Assembly: GCA_963669155.1 (NCBI GenBank)
Contig: CAVLGW020000008.1
Coordinates: forward strand, 1-64,000
Length of the DNA: 64,000 nucleotides
Direction of reading: 5' to 3'
Origin: Arbacia lixula
Taxonomy: Eukaryota > Echinodermata > Echinoidea > Arbacioida > Arbaciidae
The position numbers and the translations under genes were made by a program. Shown piece by piece: positions 10,471 to 21,534 of the stretch; position 1 is the first letter of the stretch, and each line of letters starts with the position of its first letter. The notes beneath the pieces were generated by a model that had not been told where the DNA came from, did no database searches, and saw nothing but the letters and a program-made list of their open reading frames with translations.

Positions 10471-10839
10471 GATTCCGATAAACTGACAAAGATCTTGCCA
10501 CTGATTCTCAATTTATAGAACTACTGATGTTTCTGGAATTCAAAGACTTTGATTTTCTCAACAAAATTTCATTTCAAAAAAGGCAAAATGCCCCCTCCCT
10601 CAATCTTGAATTGATTTTTAATAATTTTCATCAACATGGCAACTATCAACATCTGGACAAACCTCAGAAGAGGGAAGATTTCTGAGATCTCAGGAACTTC
10701 CTCTTCCTGGATACCATGCAACATGGCTTAAATTCTTTAGTATTCATGCCTGGCATTATAGTGTCCAGCTTGAAACCATTTGGGGATAGTAAAATATTTG
10801 AATAATTAAAAATATGGTGTCTTATACTTGAGAAAGACA

Positions 10840-10864
10840 GGGGCATGAATACTTTTGAACATCA
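10840..10864 (-). repeat. Inner direct repeat of the Tc1 5' IR/DR
   Basis: 'ggggcatgaatacttttgaa' here matches the outer terminal motif 'ggggtatgaatactactgag' at 11025-11044 with few changes. In IR/DR elements, transposase binds both outer and inner repeats (established for Sleeping Beauty). Start-to-start spacing is 185 bp. Confidence 0.75.
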
Positions 10865-11024
10865 GAAAATTCAGAAAAGTCATCTTCGCTATTATTATGC
10901 AAATGAAATTGAAATAAAATCAGCATGCTTTTGTAGATAATGTCTATTATCATTTAACTACTATGTAAGTTATCCTAGTTATGCTTTTATTTTTATAAAA
11001 AATGCAAAAACACATATTTTCCTA

Positions 11025-11052
11025 GGGGTATGAATACTACTGAGCACAACTG
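11025..11052 (-). repeat. Outer direct repeat / terminal inverted repeat of Tc1 element
   Basis: This is the terminus of the Tc1-like element. It begins CAGTTGTGCTCA on the minus strand, and TA lies immediately outside at 11053-11054. The partner at the other end of the element is absent. Confidence 0.8.
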
Positions 11053-11054
11053 TA

Positions 11055-11614
11055 GCAGAGGAACAGAAATGTACAAAAAAACGGCTTTGGCTAACATCAA
11101 GGTATAAAGTTTAGATTACTATAACTTCATATTAAGATAAGCAATGTAATTTAATTTTGCACATCGTATTGCACAGATGGTTGGACAGTTTTCTGACAAG
11201 TTTCATCTCGTTAATGAATAAATTATTGGAAATATGAAGGAATGTGTATTACCCTGAAATTAGAATCTTTGGAAAATGTTAAAAATTCACATTCTTTGCC
11301 CCGAACTGTTATAAAAATCACCACAAAACCTAACAAATGTGGTACCATCTTCTAGGAAATTTTATCTTCTTTAATATGATAACCCATATGACATGGGAAA
11401 ATGTTCCATTCAAATGTTATCTTAAATAGTGGTCAATACTACATTCCCACGACGGCCATTTTGAAAAATGCCTACCATTTCTTTCCAGCATCATATCGCA
11501 AAGGTAGTCCACATAGAAAATATACAGACTGGTCTTCCGAACACATTGATACCGAACAATATTTTACAACAGCCCATGTCGAGTAAGCCTGTCTTGCTCG
11601 TTGGGTATAATTTA
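11055..11614. other. No feature recognised; left flank of the tandem array
   Basis: This is AT-rich sequence. 'acggccattttgaaaaatgcc' around 11451-11471 resembles the palindromic core of the 1-3145 repeats but stands alone. Short open frames of up to about 91 codons overlap on both strands and run into the array; none has a recognisable domain. Confidence 0.5.
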
Positions 11615-13080
11615 GGAACTGCTGCCTGTCTCCAAAGGTGTTTCAAATCTAGTAATCGCCGAATTTTGGTCGTAATGTATTCCTTTTTGTGTTTCTTTTG
11701 GGGCAAACTTGAACTCCCTAGTCCTTACAAGTGTCCATCATGACAACTTCATACTCATGCAATGAATTTTTCCATCTCTTAGTGATTTTAGTCAATTCGA
11801 GGTTTGAAGAGACAACGGCGAAAACATTGTTTACACTATAAGATATTCCAACACACACACCCATTAACAATTTGTTTGAATTTTTTTGTTTGATTGGTTT
11901 TTCATTACATTTTGGCACAGCGCATTGCAAAGATGTCCACTCCCTATAATGCTAACAGTGCTGGGCGGTAGCTAATTTTCTTAATAACTATGCATACGTC
12001 AAATACAGTAATGCTGCATGTACAAATTCACTTGTGTTGTCCGAAATGAAAATATGCGCGTATAAATAGGAAGCATGTTTCTTTCCGTCATCATCTCTGC
12101 AAAAACAATACGATCTACAGGATGTCAATTCATCTTACTCTACCAGCAGTGCAGAAGGAATGGAGTAGCATACACATATATGTATGTGCACAGTATACGG
12201 GTCGGTCGGCACGTTGTACGTCAGGAAGTTTGAGAGGTAGAGAAGAAGTTTGCAAGCTGGCCGTGTAGATGCAAAACGTTCCTCCAAAAACAATACGATC
12301 TACGGGATGTCAATTCATCTTACTCTACCAGAAGTGCAGAAGGAATGGAGTAACATACACATATATGTATGTTCAGGAAGAGAAGAAGTTTGCAAGCTGG
12401 CCGTGTAGATGCAATACGTTGCTAAGGAATCAAAGTTTGAATGTATAGTTGGTAACATGAATGCATTCGCTTCTGCGAAATGAGTAGAACAGAATAATGA
12501 GAAAACAAATATTAATGAAATTTACAGTAACAGCTTGCTCAATAAATGGCCATAAATATCAGCTCACTATTTTGAATTGGATAAAAGACAGTATTACTTG
12601 AAAGCAATACAATGTTTTTTTTCTTACCACTATCGGAGTGTCTAGGACCGGTGCCGATCAACCAGATGTCTTTTAATTATTATTATTATTACTATTTTAA
12701 GCCCGTTCGAAGGTAATAATCCTTAATGGTAATGCAATTCGAACAGTGCCGGTACGAAAGCACTTCTGACAAGAAGGCAAAAAGAAACGGGAATGAATCC
12801 TTAGCAACGAATCGTTTCCACAATATGAAGACATTTTGCGTCCTATATAGCAGATATATTATTACGTCAGTGCATTAAGGCGTACACTGAATATTTCACG
12901 CTTATGTCGAGAGAGTATGGCGCTGTGATTGAATCAAAGTTTGGAAGAGGGCGCACATCCCATTTCTGTATAGTAGCCTGACAACGATCGCAGCTTAGTT
13001 ACATTAAAAGATTACGAATAATCTACATACTACAGCCTTTACACGAAGAGATGCTTCACGAAAGTCTTCAGAACGCTTTG
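11615..13080 (+). repeat. Edge monomer of the array, diverged and internally duplicated
   Basis: Similarity to the monomer starts near 11615 ('gcctgtctccaaaggtgttt') and the copy is clearly more diverged than inner ones. It contains a direct internal duplication: 12100-12283 is repeated, shortened, at 12284-about 12420, both beginning 'aaaaacaatacgatctac' and ending near 'gctggccgtgtagatgcaa'. It has TATAAATAGG (12061-12070) where most inner monomers have TATGAATAGG, and five rather than six A's after 'cctcc' or 'tctgc', which shifts the short ORF of inner copies. Less homogenised edge copies are normal in satellites and help polarise variants. Confidence 0.85.
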
Positions 13081-14220
13081 CACCACTAACGTAGCAACTG
13101 TCGCCTGTCTCCAAATGTGTTTCAAATCTAGAAATCGCCGAATTCTGCTCGTGTTGTATTTTGTTTTTGTTTCTTATGGAGCAAACTTGAACTCCCTAAT
13201 CCTTACAAATGCCCATTACCATGACAACCCCATACTCATGCAATGAATGTTTCTTTCTCTTAGTGTTGACATTATGGAAAAAAAGTGCACCATGACTTTA
13301 GTCAATTCGAAGTTTGAAGAGACAACGGCGAAAACATTCTTTAGAGGATAAGACATCCCAACCCGCACACCTATAAACAATTTGTTTGATTTTTTTGTTT
13401 GTTTTGTTTTTCATTGCATTTTGGCACAGCGCATTGCAAACATGTCCACTCCCTATAATGCTAACAGCGCTGGGCCATAGCTAATTTTCTTAATAACTGT
13501 GCATGCGTCCAATACAGTAATGTTGCATGTACAAATTCACTTGTGTTGTCCGAAATGAAAATATGCGCGTATGAATAGGAAGCATGTTTCTTTCCGTCAT
13601 CATCCCTCCAAAAAACAATACGATCTACGGGATGTCAATTCATCTTACTCTACCAGCAGTACAGAAGGAATGGAGCAGCATGCACATATATGTATGTGCA
13701 CAGTATATGGGTCCGTCGGCATGTTGTACGTCAGGAAGTTTGAGAGGTAGAGAAGAAGTTTGCAAGCTGGCCGTGTAGATGCAATACGTTGCTAAGGAAT
13801 CAAAGTTTGAATGTATAGTTGGTAACATGAATGCATTCGCTTCTGCGAAATGAGTAGAACAGAATAATGAGAAAACAAATATTAATGAAATTTACAGTAA
13901 CAGCTTGCTCAATAAATGGCCATAAATATCAGCTCACTATTTTGAATTGGATAAAAGACAGTAATACTTAAAAGCAATACAATGTTTTTTTTCTTACCAC
14001 TATCGGAGTGTCTAGGGTCGGTGCCGATCAACCAGATGTCTTTTTATTATTATTACATGTATTACTATTGTAAGCCCGTTCGAAGGTAATAATCCTTTAG
14101 GGTAATTCAATTCCAACAGTGCCGGTACGAAAGCACTTCTGACAAGTAGGCAAAAAGAAACGGGAATGAATCCTTAGCAACGAATCGTTTCCACAATAGA
14201 CATATTTTGCGTCCTATTAT

Positions 14221-14385
14221 ACAAATATTGACTGCTATGAGGGGCACAGTTAAAATTATAAGCCCAAGGTGATGTCAAAACCATGACTATGCCCGAAGCG
14301 AAGCTGAGGGCATAGTCATGGTTTTGACATCACCGAGGGCCTTTGATTTTAACTGTGCCCCGAATATTAAGCAGTCAATATTTGT
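14221..14385. repeat. Near-perfect ~165-bp hairpin in E1
   Basis: The left arm starts 'acaaatattgactgct' (14221) and the right arm ends 'agcagtcaatatttgt' (14385). The centre is near 14303 in 'cgaagcgaagc'. Arms of about 80 bp pair with only a few mismatches ('gatgtcaaaaccatgactat' against 'atagtcatggttttgacatc'). The inverse copy is at about 14773-14937, and the same hairpin recurs in E2 at 26606-26770. Confidence 0.85.
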
Positions 14386-14467
14386 TTTATAAACCGAATG
14401 TATAGATTCTTCTCATCGATTGGTTAAAAGATTTCCTGAACTGACAAGGCCTACAAGATAGCATGTA

Positions 14468-14941
14468 TTATATACCTCATACATAGATTCCTCTCATCTG
14501 ATTGGTTAAAAGTAGAGTCATCGAAATAGCTGTGCCCCCGTTTTTAACAAGATGACGTCAAAATTAACTGTGCCCGGGGCATGGCAATCGACTGTGCCCG
14601 GAAAATAATAAGACAACCTCAACACCGCGCGATATCGCTCGTGTGTGCGCAATCCCTGTACGCGCAATGAGTGTTGATTTACATGCCTATTACATGCTAT
14701 CTTGTAGGCCTTGTCAGTTCAGGAAATCTTTTAACCAATCGATGAGAAGAATCTATACATTCGGTTTATAAAACAAATATTGACTGCTTAATATTCGGGG
14801 CACAGTTAAAATCATAGGCCCTCGGTGATGTCAAAACCATGACTATGCCCTCAGCTTCGCTTCGGGCATAGTCATGGTTTTGACATCATCTTGGGCTTAT
14901 AATTTTAACTGTGCCCCTCATAGCAGTCAATATTTGTATAA
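14468..14941 (-). mobile_element. Nested inverted segment (B-A') inside E1, absent from E2
   Basis: E2 reads 'gcatgtaataggcc' straight through. E1 has 'gcatgta', then 474 bp, then 'taataggcc'. The extra segment is bounded by TA on both sides, as expected for insertion of a ~472-bp family member with a TA target duplication. The segment's two parts are the reverse complements of B' and A, in the order expected for the element in opposite orientation lacking C. A deletion in E2 between 2-bp TA microhomologies would give the same picture. Confidence 0.65.
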
Positions 14942-17900
14942 TAGGCCTGGATTTTGAAATGAACTACAAAAAAATTGTAATATCAACTTACCAAAATCAT
15001 GTCCTCTTCAATATTGATCCATCCAAATCAGAAAATGCAAGTTCCACAAAAGTTTCATTTTGTTAAAAGTTACTTGTAGAAAGCAACAGCTAAACAGATC
15101 CAACACGGATAACCGTTAAATCCATCAATCCAACACGTACGCGCATGCATGTAAATCAACACTCATTGCGCGTACAGGGATTGCGCACACACGAGCGATA
15201 TCGCGCGGTGTTGAGGTTGTCTTATTATTTTCCGGGCATAGTCGATTGCCATGCCCCGGGCACAGTTAATTTTGACGTCATCTTGTTAAAAACGGGGGCA
15301 CAGCTATTTCGATGACTCTACTTTTAACCAATCAGATGAGAGGTATCTATGTATGAGGTATATAAATAGCAGATATATTATTACGTCAGTGCATTAGGGC
15401 GTACACTAAATATTTCACGCTTATGTCAAGAGAGTATTGCGCTGTGATTGGATCAAAGTTTGGAAGAGGGCGCACATCCCATTTCTGTATAATAACCTGA
15501 CAACGATCGCAGCTTAGTTACATTAAAAGATTACGAATAATCTACATACTACAGCCTTTACACGAAGAGATGCTTCACGAAAGTCTTCAGAACGCTTTGC
15601 ACCACTAACGTAGCAACTGGCGCCTGTCTCCAAATGTGTTTCAAATCTAGAAATCGCCGAATTCTGCTCGTGTTGTATTTTGTTTTTGTTTCTTATGGAG
15701 CAAACTTGAACTCCCTAGTCCTTACAAATGCCCATTACCATGACAACCCCATACTCATGCAATGAATGTTTCTTTCTCTTAGTGTTGACATTATGGAAAA
15801 AAGTGCACCATGACTTTAGTCAATTCGAAGTTTGAAGAGACAACGGCGAAAACATTCTTTAGACGAAAAGACATCCCAACCCGCACACCTATAAACAATT
15901 TGTTTGATTTTTTTGTTTGTTTTGTTTTTCATTGCATTTTGGCACAGCGCATTACAACGATGTCCACTCCCTATAATGCTAACAGTGCTGGGCCATAGCT
16001 AATTTTCTTAATAACTATGTACGTACAATACAGTAATGCTGCATGTACAAATTCACTTGTGTTGTCCGAAATGAAAATATGCGCGTATGAATAGGAAGCA
16101 TGTTTCTTTCCGTCATCATCCCTCCAAAAAACAATACGATCTACGGGATGTCAATTCATCTTACTCTACCAGCAGTACAGAAGGAATGGAGCAGCATGCA
16201 CATATATGTATGTGCACAGTATATGGGTCCGTCGGCATGTTGTACGTCAGGAAGTTTGAGAGGTAGAGAAGAAGTTTGCAAGCTGGCCGTGTAGATGCAA
16301 TACGTTGCTAAGGAATCAAAGTTTGAATGTATAGTTGGTAACATGAATGCATTCGCTTCTGCGAAATGAGTAGAACAGAATAATGAGAAAACAAATATTA
16401 ATGAAATTTACAGTAACAGCTTGCTCAATAAATGGCCATAAATATCAGCTCACTATTTTGAATTGGATAAAAGACAGTAATACTTAAAAGCAATACAATG
16501 TTTTTTTTCTTACCACTATCGGAGTGTCTAGGGTCGGTGCCGATCAACCAGATGTCTTTTTATTATTATTACATGTATTACTATTGTAAGCCCGTTCGAA
16601 GGTAATAATCCTTTATGGTAATTCAATTCCAACAGTGCCGGTACGAAAGCACTTCTGACAAGTAGGCAAAAAGAAACGGGAATGAATCCTTAGCAACGAA
16701 TCGTTTCCACAATAGACATATTTTGCGTCCTATATAGCAGATATATTATTACGTCAGTGCATTAGGGCGTACACTGAATATTTCACGCTTATGTCAAGAG
16801 AGTATTGCGCTGTGATTGGATCAAAGTTTGGAAGAGGGCGCACATCCCATTTCTGTATAATAACCTGACAACGATCGCAGCTTAGTTACATTAAAAGATT
16901 ACGAATAATCTACATACTACAGCCTTTACACGAAGAGATGCTTCACGAAAGTCTTCAGAACGCTTTGCACCACTAACGTAGCAACTGGCGCCTGTCTCCA
17001 AATGTGTTTCAAATCTAGAAATCGCCGAATTCTGCTCGTGTTGTATTTTGTTTTTGTTTCTTATGGAGCAAACTTGAACTCCCTAGTCCTTACAAATGCC
17101 CATTACCATGACAACCCCATACTCATGCAATGAATGTTTCTTTCTCTTAGTGTTGACATTATGGAAAAAAGTGCACCATGACTTTAGTCAATTCGAAGTT
17201 TGAAGAGACAACGGCGAAAACATTGTTTAGACGAAAAGACATCCCAACCCGCACACCTATAAACAATTTGTTTGATTTTTTTGTTTGTTTTGTTTTTCAT
17301 TGCATTTTGGCACAGCGCATTACAACGATGTCCACTCCCTATAATGCTAACAGTGCTGGGCCATAGCTAATTTTCTTAATAACTATGTACGTACAATACA
17401 GTAATGCTGCATGTACAAATTCACTTGTGTTGTCCGAAATGAAAATATGCGCGTATGAATAGGAAGCATGTTTCTTTCCGTCATCATCCCTCCAAAAAAC
17501 AATACGATCTACGGGATGTCAATTCATCTTACTCTATCAGCAGTACAGAAGGAATGGAGCAGCATGCACATATATGTATGTGCACAGTATATGGGTCCGT
17601 CGGCATGTTGTACGTCAGGAAGTTTGAGAGGTAGAGAAGAAGTTTGCAAGCTGGCCGTGTAGATGCAATACGTTGCTAAGGAATCAAAGTTTGAATGTAT
17701 AGTTGGTAACATGAATGCATTCGCTTCTGCGAAATGAGTAGAACAGAATAATGAGAAAACAAATATTAATGAAATTTACAGTAACAGCTTGCTCAATAAA
17801 TGGCCATAAATATCAGCTCACTATTTTGAATTGGATAAAAGACAGTAATACTTAAAAGCAATACAATGTTTTTTTCTTACCACTATCGGAGTGTCTAGGG

Positions 17901-20204
17901 TCGGTGCCGATCAACCAGATGTCTTTTTATTATTATTACATGTATTACTATTGTAAGCCCGTTCGAAGGTAATAATCCTTTAGGGTAATTCAATTCCAAC
18001 AGTGCCGGTACGAAAGCACTTCTGACAAGTAGGCAAAAAGAAACGGGAATGAATCCTTAGCAACGAATCGTTTCCACAATAGACATATTTTGCGTCCTAT
18101 ATAGCAGATATATTATTACGTCAGTGCATTAGGGCGTACACTGAATATTTCACGCTTATGTCAAGAGAGTATTGCGCTGTGATTGGATCAAAGTTTGGAA
18201 GAGGGCGCACATCCCATTTCTGTATAATAACCTGACAACGATCGCAGCTTAGTTACATTAAAAGATTACGAATAATCTACATACTACAGCCTTTACACGA
18301 AGAGATGCTTCACGAAAGTCTTCAGAACGCTTTGCACCACTAACGTAGCAACTGGCGCCTGTCTCCAAATGTGTTTCAAATCTAGAAATCGCCGAATTCT
18401 GCTCGTGTTGTATTTTGTTTTTGTTTCTTATGGAGCAAACTTGAACTCCCTAGTCCTTACAAATGCCCATTACCATGACAACCCCATACTCATGCAATGA
18501 ATGTTTCTTTCTCTTAGTGTTGACATTATGGAAAAAAGTGCACCATGACTTTAGTCAATTCGAAGTTTGAAGAGACAACGGCGAAAACATTCTTTAGACG
18601 AAAAGACATCCCAACCCGCACACCTATAAACAATTTGTTTGATTTTTTTGTTTGTTTTGTTTTTCATTGCATTTTGGCACAGCGCATTACAACGATGTCC
18701 ACTCCCTATAATGCTAACAGTGCTGGGCCATAGCTAATTTTCTTAATAACTATGTACGTACAATACAGTAATGCTGCATGTACAAATTCACTTGTGTTGT
18801 CCGAAATGAAAATATGCGCGTATGAATAGGAAGCATGTTTCTTTCCGTCATCATCCCTCCAAAAAACAATACGATCTACGGGATGTCAATTCATCTTACT
18901 CTACCAGCAGTACAGAAGGAATGGAGCAGCATGCACATATATGTATGTGCACAGTATATGGGTCCGTCGGCATGTTGTACGTCAGGAAGTTTGAGAGGTA
19001 GAGAAGAAGTTTGCAAGCTGGCCGTGTAGATGCAATACGTTGCTAAGGAATCAAAGTTTGAATGTATAGTTGGTAACATGAATGCATTCGCTTCTGCGAA
19101 ATGAGTAGAACAGAATAATGAGAAAACAAATATTAATGAAATTTACAGTAACAGCTTGCTCAATAAATGGCCATAAATATCAGCTCACTATTTTGAATTG
19201 GATAAAAGACAGTAATACTTAAAAGCAATACAATGGTTTTTTTCTTACCACTATCGGAGTGTCTAGGGTCGGTGCCGATCAACCAGATGTCTTTTTATTA
19301 TTATTACATGTATTACTATTGTAAGCCCGTTCGAAGGTAATAATCCTTTATGGTAATTCAATTCCAACAGTGCCGGTACGAAAGCACTTCTGACAAGTAG
19401 GCAAAAAGAAACGGGAATGAATCCTTAGCAACGAATCGTTTCCACAATAGACATATTTTGCGTCCTATATAGCAGATATATTATTACGTCAGTGCATTAG
19501 GGCGTACACTGAATATTTCACGCTTATGTCAAGAGAGTATTGCGCTGTGATTGGATCAAAGTTTGGAAGAGGGCGCACATCCCATTTCTGTATAATAACC
19601 TGACAACGATCGCAGCTTAGTTTCATTAAAAGATTACGAATAATCTACATACTACAGCCTTTACACGAAGAGATGCTTCACGAAAGTCTTCAGAACGCTT
19701 TGCACCACTAACGTAGCAACTGGCGCCTGTCTCCAAATGTGTTTCAAATCTAGAAATCGCCGAATTCTGCTCGTGTTGTATTTTGTTTTTGTTTCTTATG
19801 GAGCAAACTTGAACTCCCTAGTCCTTACAAATGCCCATTACCATGACAACCCCATACTCATGCAATGAATGTTTCTTTCTCTTAGTGTTGACATTATGGA
19901 AAAAAGTGCACCATGACTTTAGTCAATTCGAAGTTTGAAGAGACAACGGCGAAAACATTCTTTAGAGGATAAGACATCCCAACCCGCACACCTATAAACA
20001 ATTTGTTTGATTTTTTTGTTTGTTTTGTTTTTCATTGCATTTTGGCACAGCGCATTGCAAACATGTCCACTCCCTATAATGCTAACAGCGCTGGGCCATA
20101 GTTAAGTTTCTTAATAACTGTGCATGCGTCCAATACAGTAATGCTGCATGTACAAATTCACTTGTGTTGTCCGAAATGAAAATATGCGCGTATGAATAGG
20201 AAGC

Positions 20205-21534
20205 ATGTTTCTTTCCGTCATCATCCCTCCAAAAAACAATACGATCTACGGGATGTCAACTCATCTTACTCTACCAGCAGTACAGAAGGAATGGAGCGTC
20301 GGCATGTTGTACGTCAGGAAGTTTGAGAGGTAGAGAAGAAGTTTGCAAGCTGGCCGTGTAGATGCAATACGTTGCTAAGGAATCAAAGTTTGAATGTATA
20401 GTTGGTAACATGAATGCATTCGCTTCTGCGAAATGAGTAGAACAGAATAATGAGAAAACAAATATTAATGAAATTTACAGTAACAGCTTGCTCAATAAAT
20501 GGCCATAAATATCAGCTCACTATTTTGAATTGGATAAAAGACAGTAATACTTAAAAGCAATACAATGGTTTTTTTCTTACCACTATCGGAGTGTCTAGGG
20601 TCGGTGCCGATCAACCAGATGTCTTTTTATTATTATTACATGTATTACTATTGTAAGCCCGTTCGAAGGTAATAATCCTTTATGGTAATTCAATTCCAAC
20701 AGTGCCGGTACGAAAGCACTTCTGACAAGTAGGCAAAAAGAAACGGGAATGAATCCTTAGCAACGAATCGTTTCCACAATAGACATATTTTGCGTCCTAT
20801 ATAGCAGATATATTATTACGTCAGTGCATTAGGGCGTACACTGAATATTTCACGCTTATGTCAGGAGAGTATTGCGCTGTGATTGGATCAAAGTTTGGAA
20901 GAGGGCGCACATCCCATTTCTGTATAATAACCTGACAACGATCGCAGCTTAGTTACATTAAAAGATTACGAATAATCTACATACTACAGCCTTTACACGA
21001 AGAGATGCTTCACGAAAGTCTTCAGAACGCTTTGCACCACTAACGTAGCAACTGGCGCCTGTCTCCAAATGTGTTTCAAATCTAGAAATCGCCGAATTCT
21101 GCTCGTGTTGTATTTTGTTTTTGTTTCTTATGGAGCAAACTTGAACTCCTTAGTCCTTACAAATGCCCATTACCATGACAACCCCATACTCATGCAATGA
21201 ATGTTTCTTTCTCTTAGTGTTGACATTATGGAAAAAAGTGCACCATGACTTTAGTCAATTCGAAGTTTGAAGAGACAACGGCGAAAACATTGTTTAGACG
21301 AAAAGACATCCCAACCCGCACACCTATAAACAATTTGTTTGATTTTTTTGTTTGTTTTGTTTTTCATTGCATTTTGGCACAGCGCATTACAACGATGTCC
21401 ACTCCCTATAATGCTAACAGTGCTGGGCCATAGCTAATTTTCTTAATAACTATGTACGTACAATACAGTAATGCTGCATGTACAAATTCACTTGTGTTGT
21501 CCGAAATAAAAATATGCGCGTATGAATAGGAAGC
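20205..21534 (+). repeat. Monomer lacking the 20-bp hairpin (38-bp deletion)
   Basis: At the junction 20297/20298, 'ggaatggagc' joins 'gtcggcatg'. The 38 bp between them in other copies, including the whole TGCACATA...TATGTGCA hairpin, is gone. Its duplicate is at 32117 with the junction at 32209/32210. This type also carries 'ttagaggataag', which breaks the 62-codon frame. Confidence 0.9.

Larger units (their letters stand above)
9810..11052 (-). mobile_element. Tc1-like DNA transposon, 5' end intact, 3' end lost
   Basis: The 5' terminus lies at 11052 and reads CAGTTGTGCTCAGTAGTATT on the minus strand, flanked by TA at 11053-11054, the standard Tc1/mariner target. A second copy of the terminal motif sits 185 bp further in (10840-10864), giving the IR/DR layout known from Sleeping Beauty-like elements. 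The transposase relic spans about 10470-9810. The element breaks off at 9810 after 'KKVRTWFQ', losing the third catalytic acidic residue and the 3' inverted repeat. It is dead. Confidence 0.88.
14217..15365 (+). mobile_element. Palindromic MITE-like element E1 (with nested inverted copy)
   Basis: An extra 1,148 bp sits between 'gcgtcctat' and 'atagcagatata' of the monomer anchored at 13584. Its parts are A (14217-14467), B (14468-14690), A' (14691-14941, reverse complement of A), C (14942-15146) and B' (15147-15365, reverse complement of B). The sister element at 26602 is simply A-C-B', so E1 is best read as A-C-B' with an inverted, C-less copy (B-A') placed at the A/C junction. There is no coding capacity. 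Motifs 'aactgtgcccc' and 'gattggttaaaag' recur in A and B. The target is TA-rich, which fits a TA-duplicating (Tc1/mariner-like) MITE but blurs the exact ends. Confidence 0.8.

Noticed and set aside
13640-13828. Minus-strand 62-codon frame in each monomer
   Set aside because: It is antisense to the plus-strand frame and lost in type d monomers through a 7-bp deletion, with no coding signal.
15810-15998. 62-codon frame (MTLVNSKFEETT...) repeated in most monomers as a gene family
   Set aside because: It is cut by a stop in all 'ttagaggataag' monomers, has a poly-Phe/Val stretch from a T-rich tract, and shows no domain. Homogenisation explains its recurrence.
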